Assembly: GCA_018902385.1 (NCBI GenBank) | Contig: JABSSW010000005.1 | Span: forward strand, 310,001 to 374,000 | DNA from: Physcia stellaris | Taxonomy: Eukaryota; Ascomycota; Lecanoromycetes; Caliciales; Physciaceae | Length of the DNA stretch: 64,000 nt | Direction of reading: 5' to 3' | Part shown: positions 46,621 to 56,325 of the stretch, in pieces | Numbering within the stretch: the stretch's first letter is position 1 | Layout of the letters: each line of letters begins with the position of its first letter | Notes under the pieces: model-generated | Database searches by the model: none | Seen by the model: the letters and a program-made list of their open reading frames with translations, nothing else | What the model was told of the DNA's origin: nothing | Made by a program: the position numbers and the translations under genes

Positions 46621-48077
46621 CTACCACAAATCTCCCAGACTCGGCGCTTTGGGATCAATGACCTTCATCGGATCATCCATGTCCACCCAACCCATGAACG
46701 GCCGACAAAGCCTATATCCCATAAATCTTCTCAGCTCCATCGGCAACTCCAGCACCCGTTTCGGGTCACAAGCCAAATACTGGTTCTCCTCCTGTCTCAG
46801 GTAGCCTCTGGTGGTAAACGTACTGTACACCAATCTCTCCTCGTCCTTTGTGGTGTTGGCCGAAGCGGCATGGTAGCATCCGCTGAAAACCATCAGTGCG
46901 TCGCCGGGGTTGAGCTCGGGCTGGACGGTCAGCGGAGAGGTCTGAGGTGATGTCTCCGGGGGCGGCGGGATGGTGTAGTCCCAAAGATGCGAGCCGGGGA
47001 TGAAGCGAGTAGCGCCGTTGGCGACTGTGGAGCGCTTGCCGGCGACGAAAAAGCCGATGCCGTTGTCCCGGCCGAGGGTGTGGGTGTTGGTCGCAGGCGG
47101 CCAGGTGTGATGCACTACATCGTCTCGGTGGAGGACCTCTGTAAATGCTTAGTGAGTGCGGCTTCGGGGGAAGAGAGAGGGGAGGGGCCAAAGGGGTGCG
47201 TACGAGCTTTGGCACCGCCATTGACGCTGAAGACGACGGTATTGTTTAGCTGTGGATTGGCGATGCTGTGTTGCTCCTCGAGACCGACCTAAGGAATGAC
47301 ATTTGCGTTAGTTGAGCCAGTTCTCTTTCGAGCTCGCTGCCTATAGTGTGACTACTAATGGCTATACTCTGAGATGATAAAGAATGCGGAGGACCAACAT
47401 AGTAATCTCTCAAGACACTCGTTAAAAAGTGCTCGCCGACTTTTTGCCAAAGTGGATTGCCGACTACGTTGAGGGCAAATGCTTTGCTTTTCCCCATCAG
47501 GCCCATCACTTTGCGGGTCTCTGGGGGCCAGAAGTCTCCTATGCTCCACTCGGGTCAGTCCAGGCAGCCTCCAGTGACCTAAGAGCATCAGAAGAACCAC
47601 TCTCTAGCTTCTTGAACCAAATGCAAGAAACTCAGCAACTACAGACGGAGACACACAGTGAAAAAACGGCACATATATCAACAAAGAACCAAGCATAACC
47701 TCCATTCCCAAGCATACTTACTCCACGGAAAATCAAAAACATTAATATCCGCATCATACCAGCAGATCAAACAAAAAACTCACCACTCCAAGGCTCCGCC
47801 CTCTCAAGATACGGCCTCACCTCCGCCTCCATCTCCCTCAGCACATCCTCCCCGACCAAACGCCGTATCACGCATCCCCCGACACCCGCAGGCTCTCGAT
47901 CACGTCCGCCAGCAGCGCTTCCTGGGACTCGTACGCTGCGCTGTCGAGGTCGCTCACGTGGGGCAGGGGACTTTCCGGGGTTTGTACGTTCCCATTGATG
48001 GCTGGTTTTGATGATTTCTGGGAGGTGGGGTCGTGGTTCGTTGGGGACGAGGTTAGGGGTTCGAAGGAGGGAGCCAT
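46621..48077 (-). CDS. Phytanoyl-CoA dioxygenase family (PhyH) 2OG-Fe(II) oxygenase; apparent frameshift in exon 1
   Basis: Minus-strand exons 48077-47784, 47538-47399, 47288-47204 and 47138-46621. With one base restored the protein is about 345 residues. Iron-binding H-R-D lies in VLHRDDVVHH just after the third intron, the distal His in SGCYHAASAN, and GATRFIPGSHLWD is the typical PhyH strand. The start region MAPSFEPLTSS is low complexity; ALLADVIESLRVSG leads into GGCVIRRLV, but the two are in different frames: a G5 run at 47876-47880 (C5 on the + strand) is one base short, giving a stop soon after. Either the gene is inactive or the base is missing from the assembly. The donor GTTGGT after exon 2 is weak but matches the first donor of the glycosyltransferase. 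PhyH enzymes hydroxylate CoA thioesters, amino acids or natural products. Confidence 0.75.
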
Positions 48078-48968
48078 GGATTGGGGGATGGATTTGTTTG
48101 ATTTGGGGCGTTTGATGTTTGAATGGTGGGGATTGGAGATTCGTGGGTTGGAGGTGAGTTGCTTCTTGCTGAGCTTAGAGGAATTGCTGTTCAGTACGGT
48201 GCAGATTACTGGTTTGGCAAGACCAAAAATCGAGCCTTTACTCGTAAAGTATCCGCGGATTACTGCAGAAGGGTTCGTGATGGAAGTGAGGGGTGGGGTC
48301 GATGCAGTAGGAGAACTGGGGCAATCCCATTTGGTGCGCTTGTGGAAAGTCCATGGCTCGTCGCGGTCCAATGCATGCCTGAAGCTCAGGAGCAAGACGG
48401 CCCGTTTTTGGTGAAAATTGTGTGGACAGATGCGCTGGTGCATGCATTGGTTTAAACCTTATCTTGCCTCTGATGCATACATTCATAATGACAAAATGCG
48501 TACCCGTCCCTGGCACAAAGCATATGAAAACAACATGAAGATGACATCTTCTTATAAGTTCGTCCCAAGTCGGGTAATCGCAGATCTGTCTGTGCATCAT
48601 AATGAAAAAAAAATAGCACCACTGGTTAAAGGGAGGCCCCGAGTTTGAGTGAGGTCCTGTTTCACGATTAGAGCACATCAGGTAGCGTACAAGACCTTTC
48701 GTGTCAGGAGCGGTTTGAGATCGTTTGTATTGTCATAGTTTAATAGAGCATTCAATGATCGATATCCTATGTTGCCGACACTTTTCAAAGAAGCCGGCAA
48801 ATGGGCGATGGAGTTTTGTCAAGGGATTGCATGCAATCATTAACCTAAATCACCATCTAGCACCCATCGATCCATCACCGAATCACCACTAAAAATTATC
48901 ACCTCACAGTCACCATCGAAATCCTCCCACCTATCAACCCCCTTCCTCCCCATCATCCTCAACAGTCA
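48078..48968. other. Intergenic with a MITE fragment
   Basis: Holds MITE fragment D. Minus-strand frames over 48238-48678 are element-derived. Nothing else recognised. Confidence 0.5.
48460..48630 (-). mobile_element. MITE family 1, copy D (ends degraded)
   Basis: On the minus strand: AGTGGTGCTATTTTTTTT, then GATTACCCGACTTGGGACGA, TTCATATGCTTTGTGCC and ACGGGTACGC, in the same order as copy B. The right terminal region has an internal deletion and neither terminal repeat is clear. Confidence 0.7.
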
Positions 48969-49219
48969 CTACCTCCCCGGCCCCATCTTCGGCCACCCGC
49001 CCGGCCCAGGCTCGAAGCCAGACCAGTGGATAGGTTTGATCTGAAGACTGTATCATATATATGTCAGTTTCTATCCTTATCATGGTATAGTACAAAAGCG
49101 TAGGATGACTGGAGAAAGGAACAGAGAACCTACCAGACTGTGCACTGAGCCCCTTTTGGGGTTAAGGAGCACATCGGGCAGGGATACCAGTGTGAGGGGA
49201 AGTTGTTTTGGGGTGGCAT
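48969..49219 (-). CDS. 54-residue zinc-ribbon-like small protein
   Basis: Two minus-strand exons, 49219-49134 and 49047-48969. The 86-bp intron (GTAGGT...ATACAG, branch CTGAC) joins ...GAQCTV to CLQIKPIHW. The protein starts MPPQNNFPSHWYPCPMC and ends HWSGFEPGPGG then WPKMGPGR. Two C-x2-C pairs (CPMC and CTVC), created only by the splice, suggest a small zinc ribbon. Similar very short proteins with the same HWSGFEPGPGG end are, from memory, widespread in ascomycetes, without known function. The acceptor was chosen because the next AG, six bases on, would create a stop. No signal peptide. Confidence 0.72.
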
Positions 49220-49824
49220 TGCGGTGCTGTTGTCACGGATCTTGGGGCTGAGTGGGAAAAGATCTAGAAGTTTTTTTGACTGGAGAAGTTGGCTTGTTGG
49301 TATTGGGATTAGGATTGACTTCTGGCACTGTTGCGTTTCGGAAAAGGACGGTCGAGTAGGCGCAAAACAGTACTTTTGGGGAGATTTGGGAGAGAAAGTA
49401 GCAGAGCTATATATAGATGCGAGAGGGAGATGTGAGATGTCATTGGGCCTCATGGTGAAGTGATGTGTTGACTCTTTGTCACGAGATAAGGCTGCTTCTA
49501 ATGTCAGAAGGGATCTGCGCCATTGTTATCAATGAGCAAAAGAGTAGTCATCGATACGACCCTGACTGAGAATGGAGTCAACGATGTTGACTGAAACCGT
49601 GAAGAGTCAGAGGTAATGATATCTTACGGATGGGTTCTATGTCACATTTGTGACGATTGAGCAACAGATTGTCATAGGCAGTATAGGTGACCTGCTAACG
49701 AATCACTAAGGTTTTATCAGTTCACATGCTGGTCTGGAATACACTGCCACCAGTGTGGAAAGCTTAACCTGGATCCGTTCATCGATACTCCGTGGATATG
49801 GAGTATTGTTGAAGCCGACATATA

Positions 49825-50052
49825 TCCCATGGTCTGGTAATAAGAGATGCTACTTTTTAGGTTATACCGACAGATCTACGATTACCCGACCTAGGACGAA
49901 AGCTGAAGATGACGTTTCCTTCACGTCATTATCATGTCCTCTTCATGCCGTCTTCATATGCTTTGTCCCAAACACGGGTAAGCGTATTATTATATTGGGT
50001 GTATCGAGGGCGATGTATGGGAGGCAGGATAGCATCACACCAGACCATGGGA
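49825..50052 (+). mobile_element. MITE family 1, copy A (best preserved)
   Basis: A 228-bp element with perfect 14-bp terminal inverted repeats TCCCATGGTCTGGT / ACCAGACCATGGGA. It is flanked by TA on the left (49823-49824) and CA on the right, one transition from a TA duplication. The interior has GATTACCCGACCTAGGACGAA, TTCATATGCTTTGTCCC and AACACGGGTAAGCG. No coding capacity. Confidence 0.88.
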
Positions 50053-50172
50053 CAGATGAGAAGTGGGAATATTCTAGGGAAAGTTCGTGGTGATGGTCTG
50101 TAATGAGGATGCCGCCGGAGATAGTATGAGTATGTGTACTACGGCTAGGATTTGGATAACTGGACACGTTTA

Positions 50173-50477
50173 TCCCATGTACGGGAGTGGTATTCGTGGC
50201 TTGGCGGGGCCGGCTTATATGTATGTCACGGTCTGGTAGCAAGTGGTGCTTATTTTTTTTTTGAATATACCAAGAGATTCACGATTACCCGACTTGGGAC
50301 GAACTTAAAAGAAGATGTCATCTTCATATCGTCTTCATATGCCTTGTGCCGAACACGGGTACGCGTCTTGTCATATCGGATGTATTGGTGGCGATGCTTG
50401 GGGGAGGGATAGCATCACACAAGATCATGGGATACTGATGCTAAGCCACGAACACCACAATTTGCCCCTGCATGGGA
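50173..50477 (+). mobile_element. Possible outer element containing MITE copy B
   Basis: Left end TCCCATGTACGGGAGTGG then TATTCGTGGCTT; right end, read on the minus strand, TCCCATGCAGGGGC then GTGTTCGTGGCTTA. Both are flanked by TA (50171-50172, 50478-50479). The ends are imperfect ~35-bp inverted repeats that differ from family 1 after the first eight bases. Removing copy B leaves only about 94 bp, so this would be a very short element into which copy B inserted. Confidence 0.5.
50224..50432 (+). mobile_element. MITE family 1, copy B
   Basis: A 209-bp element with ends TGTCACGGTCTGGT and ACAAGATCATGGGA, TA on both sides (50222-50223, 50433-50434). The core matches copies A, C and D, including the T9 tract after GGTGCTTA. 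Confidence 0.82.
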
Positions 50478-50730
50478 TAGTCCCATCTAGCTTGTACATG
50501 CATGCCAATAAGACGGAGATATTGTTCAAGACCGAAATACTACTCCGATAAAACACCAGAAGCCCTACAAAATACCATCAAATACCAACAACGACAAAAG
50601 CATAAATGAAATGTATTTAATACTTGAGAACACTCATTCCTTCCCGAAACTCCCAGCAGCGTTTCTATGTACGCCACCTAGGTAGCCCACCTTTGGACTA
50701 GCCCTTGGCTGTACACTAGCATATGCATCG

Positions 50731-51745
50731 TCAGCCGCCTCCTGGGGGTAATCTAAGAAATTTTCCTGCATCTTTATTTGATGCCCCGGCACGTGCAGTT
50801 GCAAGGGCAATAGGGGGATCAATACCCTGACCCCATGCTGGAGTACAAGTCTTCCATGCGGTGTCGAGATCTGTGAGAAACCATATCGGTGGCAGGACCA
50901 TGGGTTGGTATGGCAAAGACTTCGTATAACCAACCGACGCAGGCGGGCAAGGGAAATCCATGATGTTGAATCTATAGGGATTCGGATCATTTTCACGGAT
51001 AGTGGACAGTTGAGTAAGGTCGAACGTATGTGTGATTGAGGTATGGGTCTGTCCTATGGCTTGGCACCCGTCGCTAGCTCTTAATGTGGGGAATACAATG
51101 GCGACAGAGGAGGACTGCCTGAAGTCACGTCAACAATGAAAAGGGGGAAGATCGGTTGAGTTTCCATCTGTACCATTGTGCTAGTGAAGGGCCTCCAATG
51201 GGATTGAAAGTGGTAAGCTTAGCAGTAGGAAGACCACTTAGGCAATCCGTATTGTGACCTTCCATGGGCAGATAATGGACACTAACATACTAGATAAAGT
51301 GAGCGGGGCAAAGAGGATATGTCAACTAACTTACTTCATAGAAAATGTTGCATCCCCGAGTCCATGGCATACACACCGTATGGTCAGGTGACTCTGTTAT
51401 AACAAAGTCTGTAGGTATTATGGGAGGTGGTGTGGTTGTCATTGGCACAATGCAGGTCGATGGCGTCGACCAACCCGGATCTTCAATGTACTGGTCGATC
51501 GGCGTGCGAGCGGGCATAGCTTGCGTACTCGGCGGCAGAGAAGATGCTGCTATATCTCTTTGGGTAGTTATGGATGGAGATAGCAGGCTAGTCGCCGAAT
51601 TTTGCTGCTCCGTAAAAGCAGCTGCTATTGGGAGGTTTTCTTCAGGCATGTAATATCGTTCATGAATCATCGCACCCTCAACTGAAGGACAGAGTAAGTG
51701 TTTGACCAATATGAAAAGTGATAGTTTGACGAGTTTAATTGCCAT
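50731..51745 (-). CDS. Putative secreted protein of unknown function
   Basis: Two minus-strand exons, 51745-51335 and 51114-50731, 264 residues. The N-terminus MAIKLVKLSLFILVKHLL is a short signal-peptide-like stretch with cleavage possible after SVEGA. A Ser/Thr/Pro-rich region follows, then C-I-V-P-M...C-M-P-W-T-R-G-C-N-I-F-Y-E; the 220-bp intron joins this to SSSVAIVFPTLRASDGC. The C-terminal domain has F-D-L-T-Q-L, D-F-P-C-P-P and T-D-L-D-T-A-W-K-T-C...DPP, a Cys pattern I associate with poorly known secreted fungal proteins. The end KFLRLPPGGG was taken as read-through; a further short intron near 50780 could instead extend the protein in another frame. Gene support is moderate, function unknown. 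Confidence 0.6.
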
Positions 51746-52678
51746 GACGACAGTTGTAACCAAGTGACTTACGATCCCTTTCGGTCGAACTCCGCCATCT
51801 CGGGTATCGACAGGAGGGGACGACGTATAAGTATGACTGTCACAACAAAGGGTAGCGATGAAACTTCCAGAGATGTTTCAACAAAATTAAGGAACTCATG
51901 AAATGACCATAAAGAAGGCATTCAAGACATGCATTGTCCTGCTTCGCGTATCACCTGTGAATCTGACGGAGATGCGCAGAATGTTCAAAGGGTTCGACAC
52001 AGCAGATGACTAGAATTTGCGATGAAACTTACTTGCCGACTCGATCATTCATGCTACTTCTAGGAAAGAACCTGCTGTGGTGATTATATTGGTAATGAGG
52101 GGGTCCCGAGTTGCCTGAAACAATTTCCATGCCAGCATGGGGCACTCATGCAGCTTCGCTCAATCAGACTGTATACGCATAAGAGACAGCATATCCTGTC
52201 CTACCTTGCCAATGCCAATGCAGCTCTACAGCTTCGGTGCTGCACCAGTATGTGGTGTCTGAGGACTAGAGCATGGCTTTAGCAAAGTAGGCATCTAAAC
52301 CATGCATGATATGAGCAAATCATCTGTAGTGTGGTCCAATGCAAATCTCAGGAAGCTCTGGAAGCTATGCATCGAGTTGTATCAGCTCCTGCTTCAATTC
52401 TTGCGCACCAATGCTTCCTGGGATAAGGAACAGCCCGTCGAGTGACCGATAATCCGAGAGGCTTCGCGGGGGTGACTTGTAAGGGGCTTGGGTAGTTCCA
52501 GGAAGAAGTCTATGCATTCCGTACTTCAATGCACTTCCGACTCGAGAACTAGAAAAGGGGTGTTCTTGCTTCCAATTTTCTACGTCCTTAACACAGTGAA
52601 CAAAAGGGCAAGCAGCTGCAAAGTCTCAGCACATAAACCTTAGCGTGACGCTACGGCAAACTATCCCGATTAATCCGT
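51746..52678. other. Intergenic; probable missing first exon of the protease-like gene
   Basis: No gene recognised. A signal-peptide exon for the protease-like gene that starts at 52679 would be expected here but could not be placed. Confidence 0.4.
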
Positions 52679-55202
52679 ATGCCGGCACCAATCTCTTGGC
52701 GTCCATCTGAACATTGGTACGAAAACTACCTTACGTTCAACTATCTCATCGCGCTGGATCTCTGAGAATCGAGTCGAGCTAATTTGCACAGGGACGGGAA
52801 TTTGGGACAGTGGTCGTCCTTTGCAGTACGAGTGGGATACCCTGAGCAGATTGTGCGCGTTTTACCCTCCACGTACGTAGCTCCATTGCTCTCGATTGCT
52901 GATTGACATGATATTTCGTGACATTTGGCGACTTCTAATGAAAAATTGATTAACAAAGACTTATGTAATGACGGAACGCTGACAGCAGATCATCAACAGT
53001 GCAGGTCAAGCAACATGGGTTGTTGCTCCTGCAGGATGCTCAAGACCACCGGATGCTGCCAAAATTCGCACGACCACGTGCAGTGACTCGCGTGGTGGTC
53101 TGTACAATGGATCCCAGTCAGAATCCTGGATCGAAAGAGGGAACTTCTCTCTTGGACTTGGCGCGAATTTCGACTATGATAAGCTCAGCGCTACGTTTGG
53201 CCTCGATACCATCTCGCTGGGCCTTGATAATCATACTGGCGGTCCTACCCTCGAATCGCAAGTTGTGGCGGCTATGGCTGCGGATTTTTACTACACGGGT
53301 TTCTTTGGGCTAAATCACCAAGCGACGAACTTTACAAACTTCGCTAGCCCACAGGCAAGTTATTTGATGACACTGAAGCAGAGTGGCCTGATCCCAAGTC
53401 TTTCATGGGCATATACTGCAGGAGCACAATACAGTAAGTAATATACATTTATACTCTCCCCGCGATACTAGTCAGCACACCGCTTCGACGTGCCAGCACA
53501 AGATCGAGAGAGGCGAGGCTCACCCACCCCACAAGCGTCCAGCTATGGCGGAATGCCGCATGTTTTAAAGACTGGCTGTAGGCACGCGATAAGGCGCCAA
53601 AGACTGCTCCCAGATGCTGCCGCTGTTGACCGAGTCGCATTCAATGATGGCGGTAAATTGTTTGATTTACTGAGCAGTCATGGTATGCAGAGCGTACAAT
53701 CCACTGTTCTCGGAAAGCTCTTTCCCTAATCTAGCATCATCAATCAAAACGATTTGTAGTGTAATATATTGGAAGATAGAGTAGCGAGTTGCTGACTGGT
53801 ATAGAATGGAAGGATGTAGCATACGGCAGTCTGACATTCGGGGGCTACGACTCCTCGCGTTACGAACCAAATGATGTCTCATTCCATCTTGCTGGGGACG
53901 TCACGCGCGATCTTGTTGTCGGCTTAAAAGCAATCACCACCACGTCAAGCGACGGCCTGATATCGCTGTTATCATTCCCCATATGGACATATATCGACTC
54001 AACACAGGCCATGATATACCTTCCGAATGCTTCTTGCAAGGCTTTCGAAGAAACCTTCCAATTGGTTTGGGATGAAGAAGACCAGACTTACTGGGTCAAT
54101 GACGATTTACACGATAGATTGAAGATCACAAATCCTACGGTCAACTTCACCCTCAGCGATTCCTTGGAGACGGAAGGCCCTACTGTTGACATTGGGCTAC
54201 CTTATGCAAGTTTCGATCTCGCGGTCAAGAACCCCATGGCGGATAACAAGACCCGGTTTTTCCCGCTGCGACGGGCAATCGATGAGTCCCAATACACGTT
54301 GGGTCGTACATTCTTACAAGAAGCGTGATTAAAGCCTATCCAATATCCTATCCCACTCCTTACTGATACTTTATAGTTACATTATCACGGATTACGAGGA
54401 TTCTACTTTCTCCGTTTCGCAAGCCAAGTTTGACCAGGATCTTGAACCCAACATTGTCCCCCTTCAGTCGGAACCACATAACCATGCGAGTCGAAAGCTT
54501 GTTCTTGGCACTAGCATTGCCCTGCCAATATTCTTCCTATCCATTCTACTTCTTTGGTTCGCACATTTTCGCAGACAGGGTCGGGAGTTGGATGCGCAGC
54601 GTGATATTGGTCAACCAGGAACCACGAATGAAGTCAGCATCGAAGACCTATTACTACAGTCGCCCCGTGAGATTGGCCAAAATAGTATCATTGGTCCTGT
54701 ACGAGAATTGCCTGAGATTGGCAAAGCAGAGTTGAGGACTCATCGGAGCTCTGCGGAGTTGATCAGACATCCATCCAGTCGAGCGACCACAAATACTATA
54801 TTCGAATCCTTTAGAATCTCGAGCGCTTTCACGGCGGATAACTCTCATCCCGGAAATATAACATCGGCATCGGCCTATCAAAGCATTTTCGATATATCTC
54901 CAGCTTCACCAACCCGATTTTCAGCCAGTATTCCCTGGATAGCTATGGATCTTAACCGGTCCTTGCCACCCACTCCATTGTCCAAAAGCCCGGCACTCTC
55001 TTCTACAACTATGAGATCCATGCAATCTCCCTCGCTCTATCGCTGGCTGGAGGGCTTCTTTCCCAATAAATTGGTTTCATCGCAGTTCTTAAATGACTTA
55101 GGAGTTCCCAGTCGCGAATTCACCCGCTCCGAGGCTGAGAATCTGGAGGATCGAATCCAACTCCCAAAACCTGTCTCAAGGTGGATCAGAAAGCCCCATT
55201 GA
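52679..55202 (+). CDS. Membrane-anchored aspartic-protease-like protein, first catalytic motif replaced
   Basis: Exons 52679-52716, 52792-52872, 53000-53433, 53805-54324 and 54377-55202, 632 residues as read. The fold is a fungal pepsin-like A1 domain: W-D-G-N-L-G-Q-W-S-S-F near the start, RGNFSLGLGANFDYD, Y-G-S-L-T-F-G-G-Y-D, and the closing GRTFLQEAYIITDY. Where pepsins have D-T-G this protein has L-P-S-T-A-G-Q-A-T-W-V-V, so the first catalytic Asp is missing; the second site reads Y-I-D-S-T-Q, keeping the Asp but not the D-(S/T)-G. It is probably a pseudoprotease. A single membrane helix (ALPIFFLSILLLWFAHF) is followed by a 200-residue Ser-rich cytoplasmic tail. The ATG at 52679 leaves no signal peptide; an upstream exon is likely missing. 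Intron 3 (371 bp) is oversized and contains a 79-codon frame. Confidence 0.8.
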
Positions 55203-55611
55203 AGAAGGGAGAATGGAGTCAAAGGTTCGTAACTTTTGTTGATCGATTTAAGCAGTAGTGAATGCTTGATTAGTCGTGTCGCTAGAAGTTAGAAGTTTCC
55301 CATGATCTGGCATGGTGGGATCTTTCAATCCACTACACGACGCCTACGCGACTTTGGCACAATGAATATGAAGGTGATCTGAAGCAAACATCATCCTCTG
55401 ACTCCGTCCCAAGTCGGGCAATCGTATCACTGAGTACCAGGCCTGAGTACTAGTCCCGTTTACAAAATGTGCCAAGCGGAAATATGATGATGTAACCCCG
55501 CGTCTTCCCTGACATTCGTCATCCGGGGTAAAGACCAGCCATCACTCGGCCTTTCCAAAATCCGATTTCCCCCATAAAGGCCCCATCAATATTTCTCAAG
55601 GACCCAAATAC
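55203..55611. other. Intergenic with a MITE fragment
   Basis: Holds MITE fragment G and the promoter of the BLI-3-like gene. Confidence 0.5.
55352..55440 (-). mobile_element. MITE family 1 fragment G
   Basis: On the minus strand: CGATTGCCCGACTTGGGACG, then GATGATGTTTGC and TTCATATTCATTGTGCC, matching the family core. No terminal repeats remain. Confidence 0.55.
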
Positions 55612-56325
55612 ATGATCAACATCTTCTCTCCCTCCAAACACCTCTCCATCCCTCGCACAATCCCATACCGCACAACCCACCGTCTCCTTTCCAAAACCCC
55701 CCGCCGCGCAATGCCTCAATCCGCCCAAGCCGACGTCCCCTCGGACCCCTCCATCGAAAACCAATGGGACAACACGACGCCCAAAAAAGAGCAATTCGCA
55801 GACCTCTACGCCATCACCGACGCCCTGAAAGTCTCCCTCCTCGGCACGCAGCGGCCCAACATCGGCCCCGTCTTCCGCTCCATGGCGGTGGCCAAACGCA
55901 ACGGACCAGACTTCTGCTACCTCGCGAACCGCAACAGCCAGAAATTCAAGGACCTGGCCGCCGACAGCAGTGCCACGATCACATTCCAGAACAGCAGCAC
56001 GCAGGACTGGGTCTCGATTTCGGGCGACGTGGTCACGACCTCCAACGACGATCCCCGCATCAAGGAATACTACAGTAAAGGCGAGAATGCCTGGTTTGGC
56101 GATTTGGGCGATGGGGTGCATACCGGTGGCCCGGAGGATCCGAGGATGGCGCTTATTGAGGTGAAGGCGAAGTATATTGTTTATTGGAAGTGTACGGCGA
56201 CCAAGGTCGGCTTTGTGAAGGAGGTTGTGCAGGCTGCGGTGACGGGGAAGACGGCGGATACGGGCTTTCAGAGACAGTTGTCCGAGGAGGATATTAAGGC
56301 TGCGAGGGAGTATGGGTCTGAGTAG
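55612..56325 (+). CDS. BLI-3-like pyridoxamine-phosphate-oxidase-fold protein
   Basis: A single exon of 237 residues. Residues 1-33 are basic and hydroxylated (RTIPYRTTHRLLSKTPRR), like a mitochondrial presequence; a second Met at 34 (MPQSAQAD) could start a cytosolic form. The rest is the split-barrel flavin-binding domain: T-D-A-L-K-V-S-L-L-G-T, R-S-M-A-V-A-K-R-N-G-P-D-F-C-Y-L-A, Q-D-W-V-S-I-S-G, and a typical end around YWKCTATKVGFVKE. It matches the blue-light-inducible BLI-3 family first named in Neurospora crassa, whose enzymatic role is not established. Codon use is strongly C-ending, consistent with good expression. The long antisense frame at 55519-56121 is a shadow. Confidence 0.9.
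   Translation: MINIFSPSKHLSIPRTIPYRTTHRLLSKTPRRAMPQSAQADVPSDPSIENQWDNTTPKKEQFADLYAITDALKVSLLGTQRPNIGPVFRSMAVAKRNGPDFCYLANRNSQKFKDLAADSSATITFQNSSTQDWVSISGDVVTTSNDDPRIKEYYSKGENAWFGDLGDGVHTGGPEDPRMALIEVKAKYIVYWKCTATKVGFVKEVVQAAVTGKTADTGFQRQLSEEDIKAAREYGSE

Larger units (their letters stand above)
49220..50730. other. Intergenic MITE-rich stretch
   Basis: Contains MITE copies A and B and a probable outer element around B. The frames at 49755-50093 and 50152-50412 are read from element sequence. No gene. Confidence 0.6.

Noticed and set aside
55519-56121. 200-codon minus-strand frame over the BLI-3-like gene
   Set aside because: Antisense shadow in a codon-biased gene.
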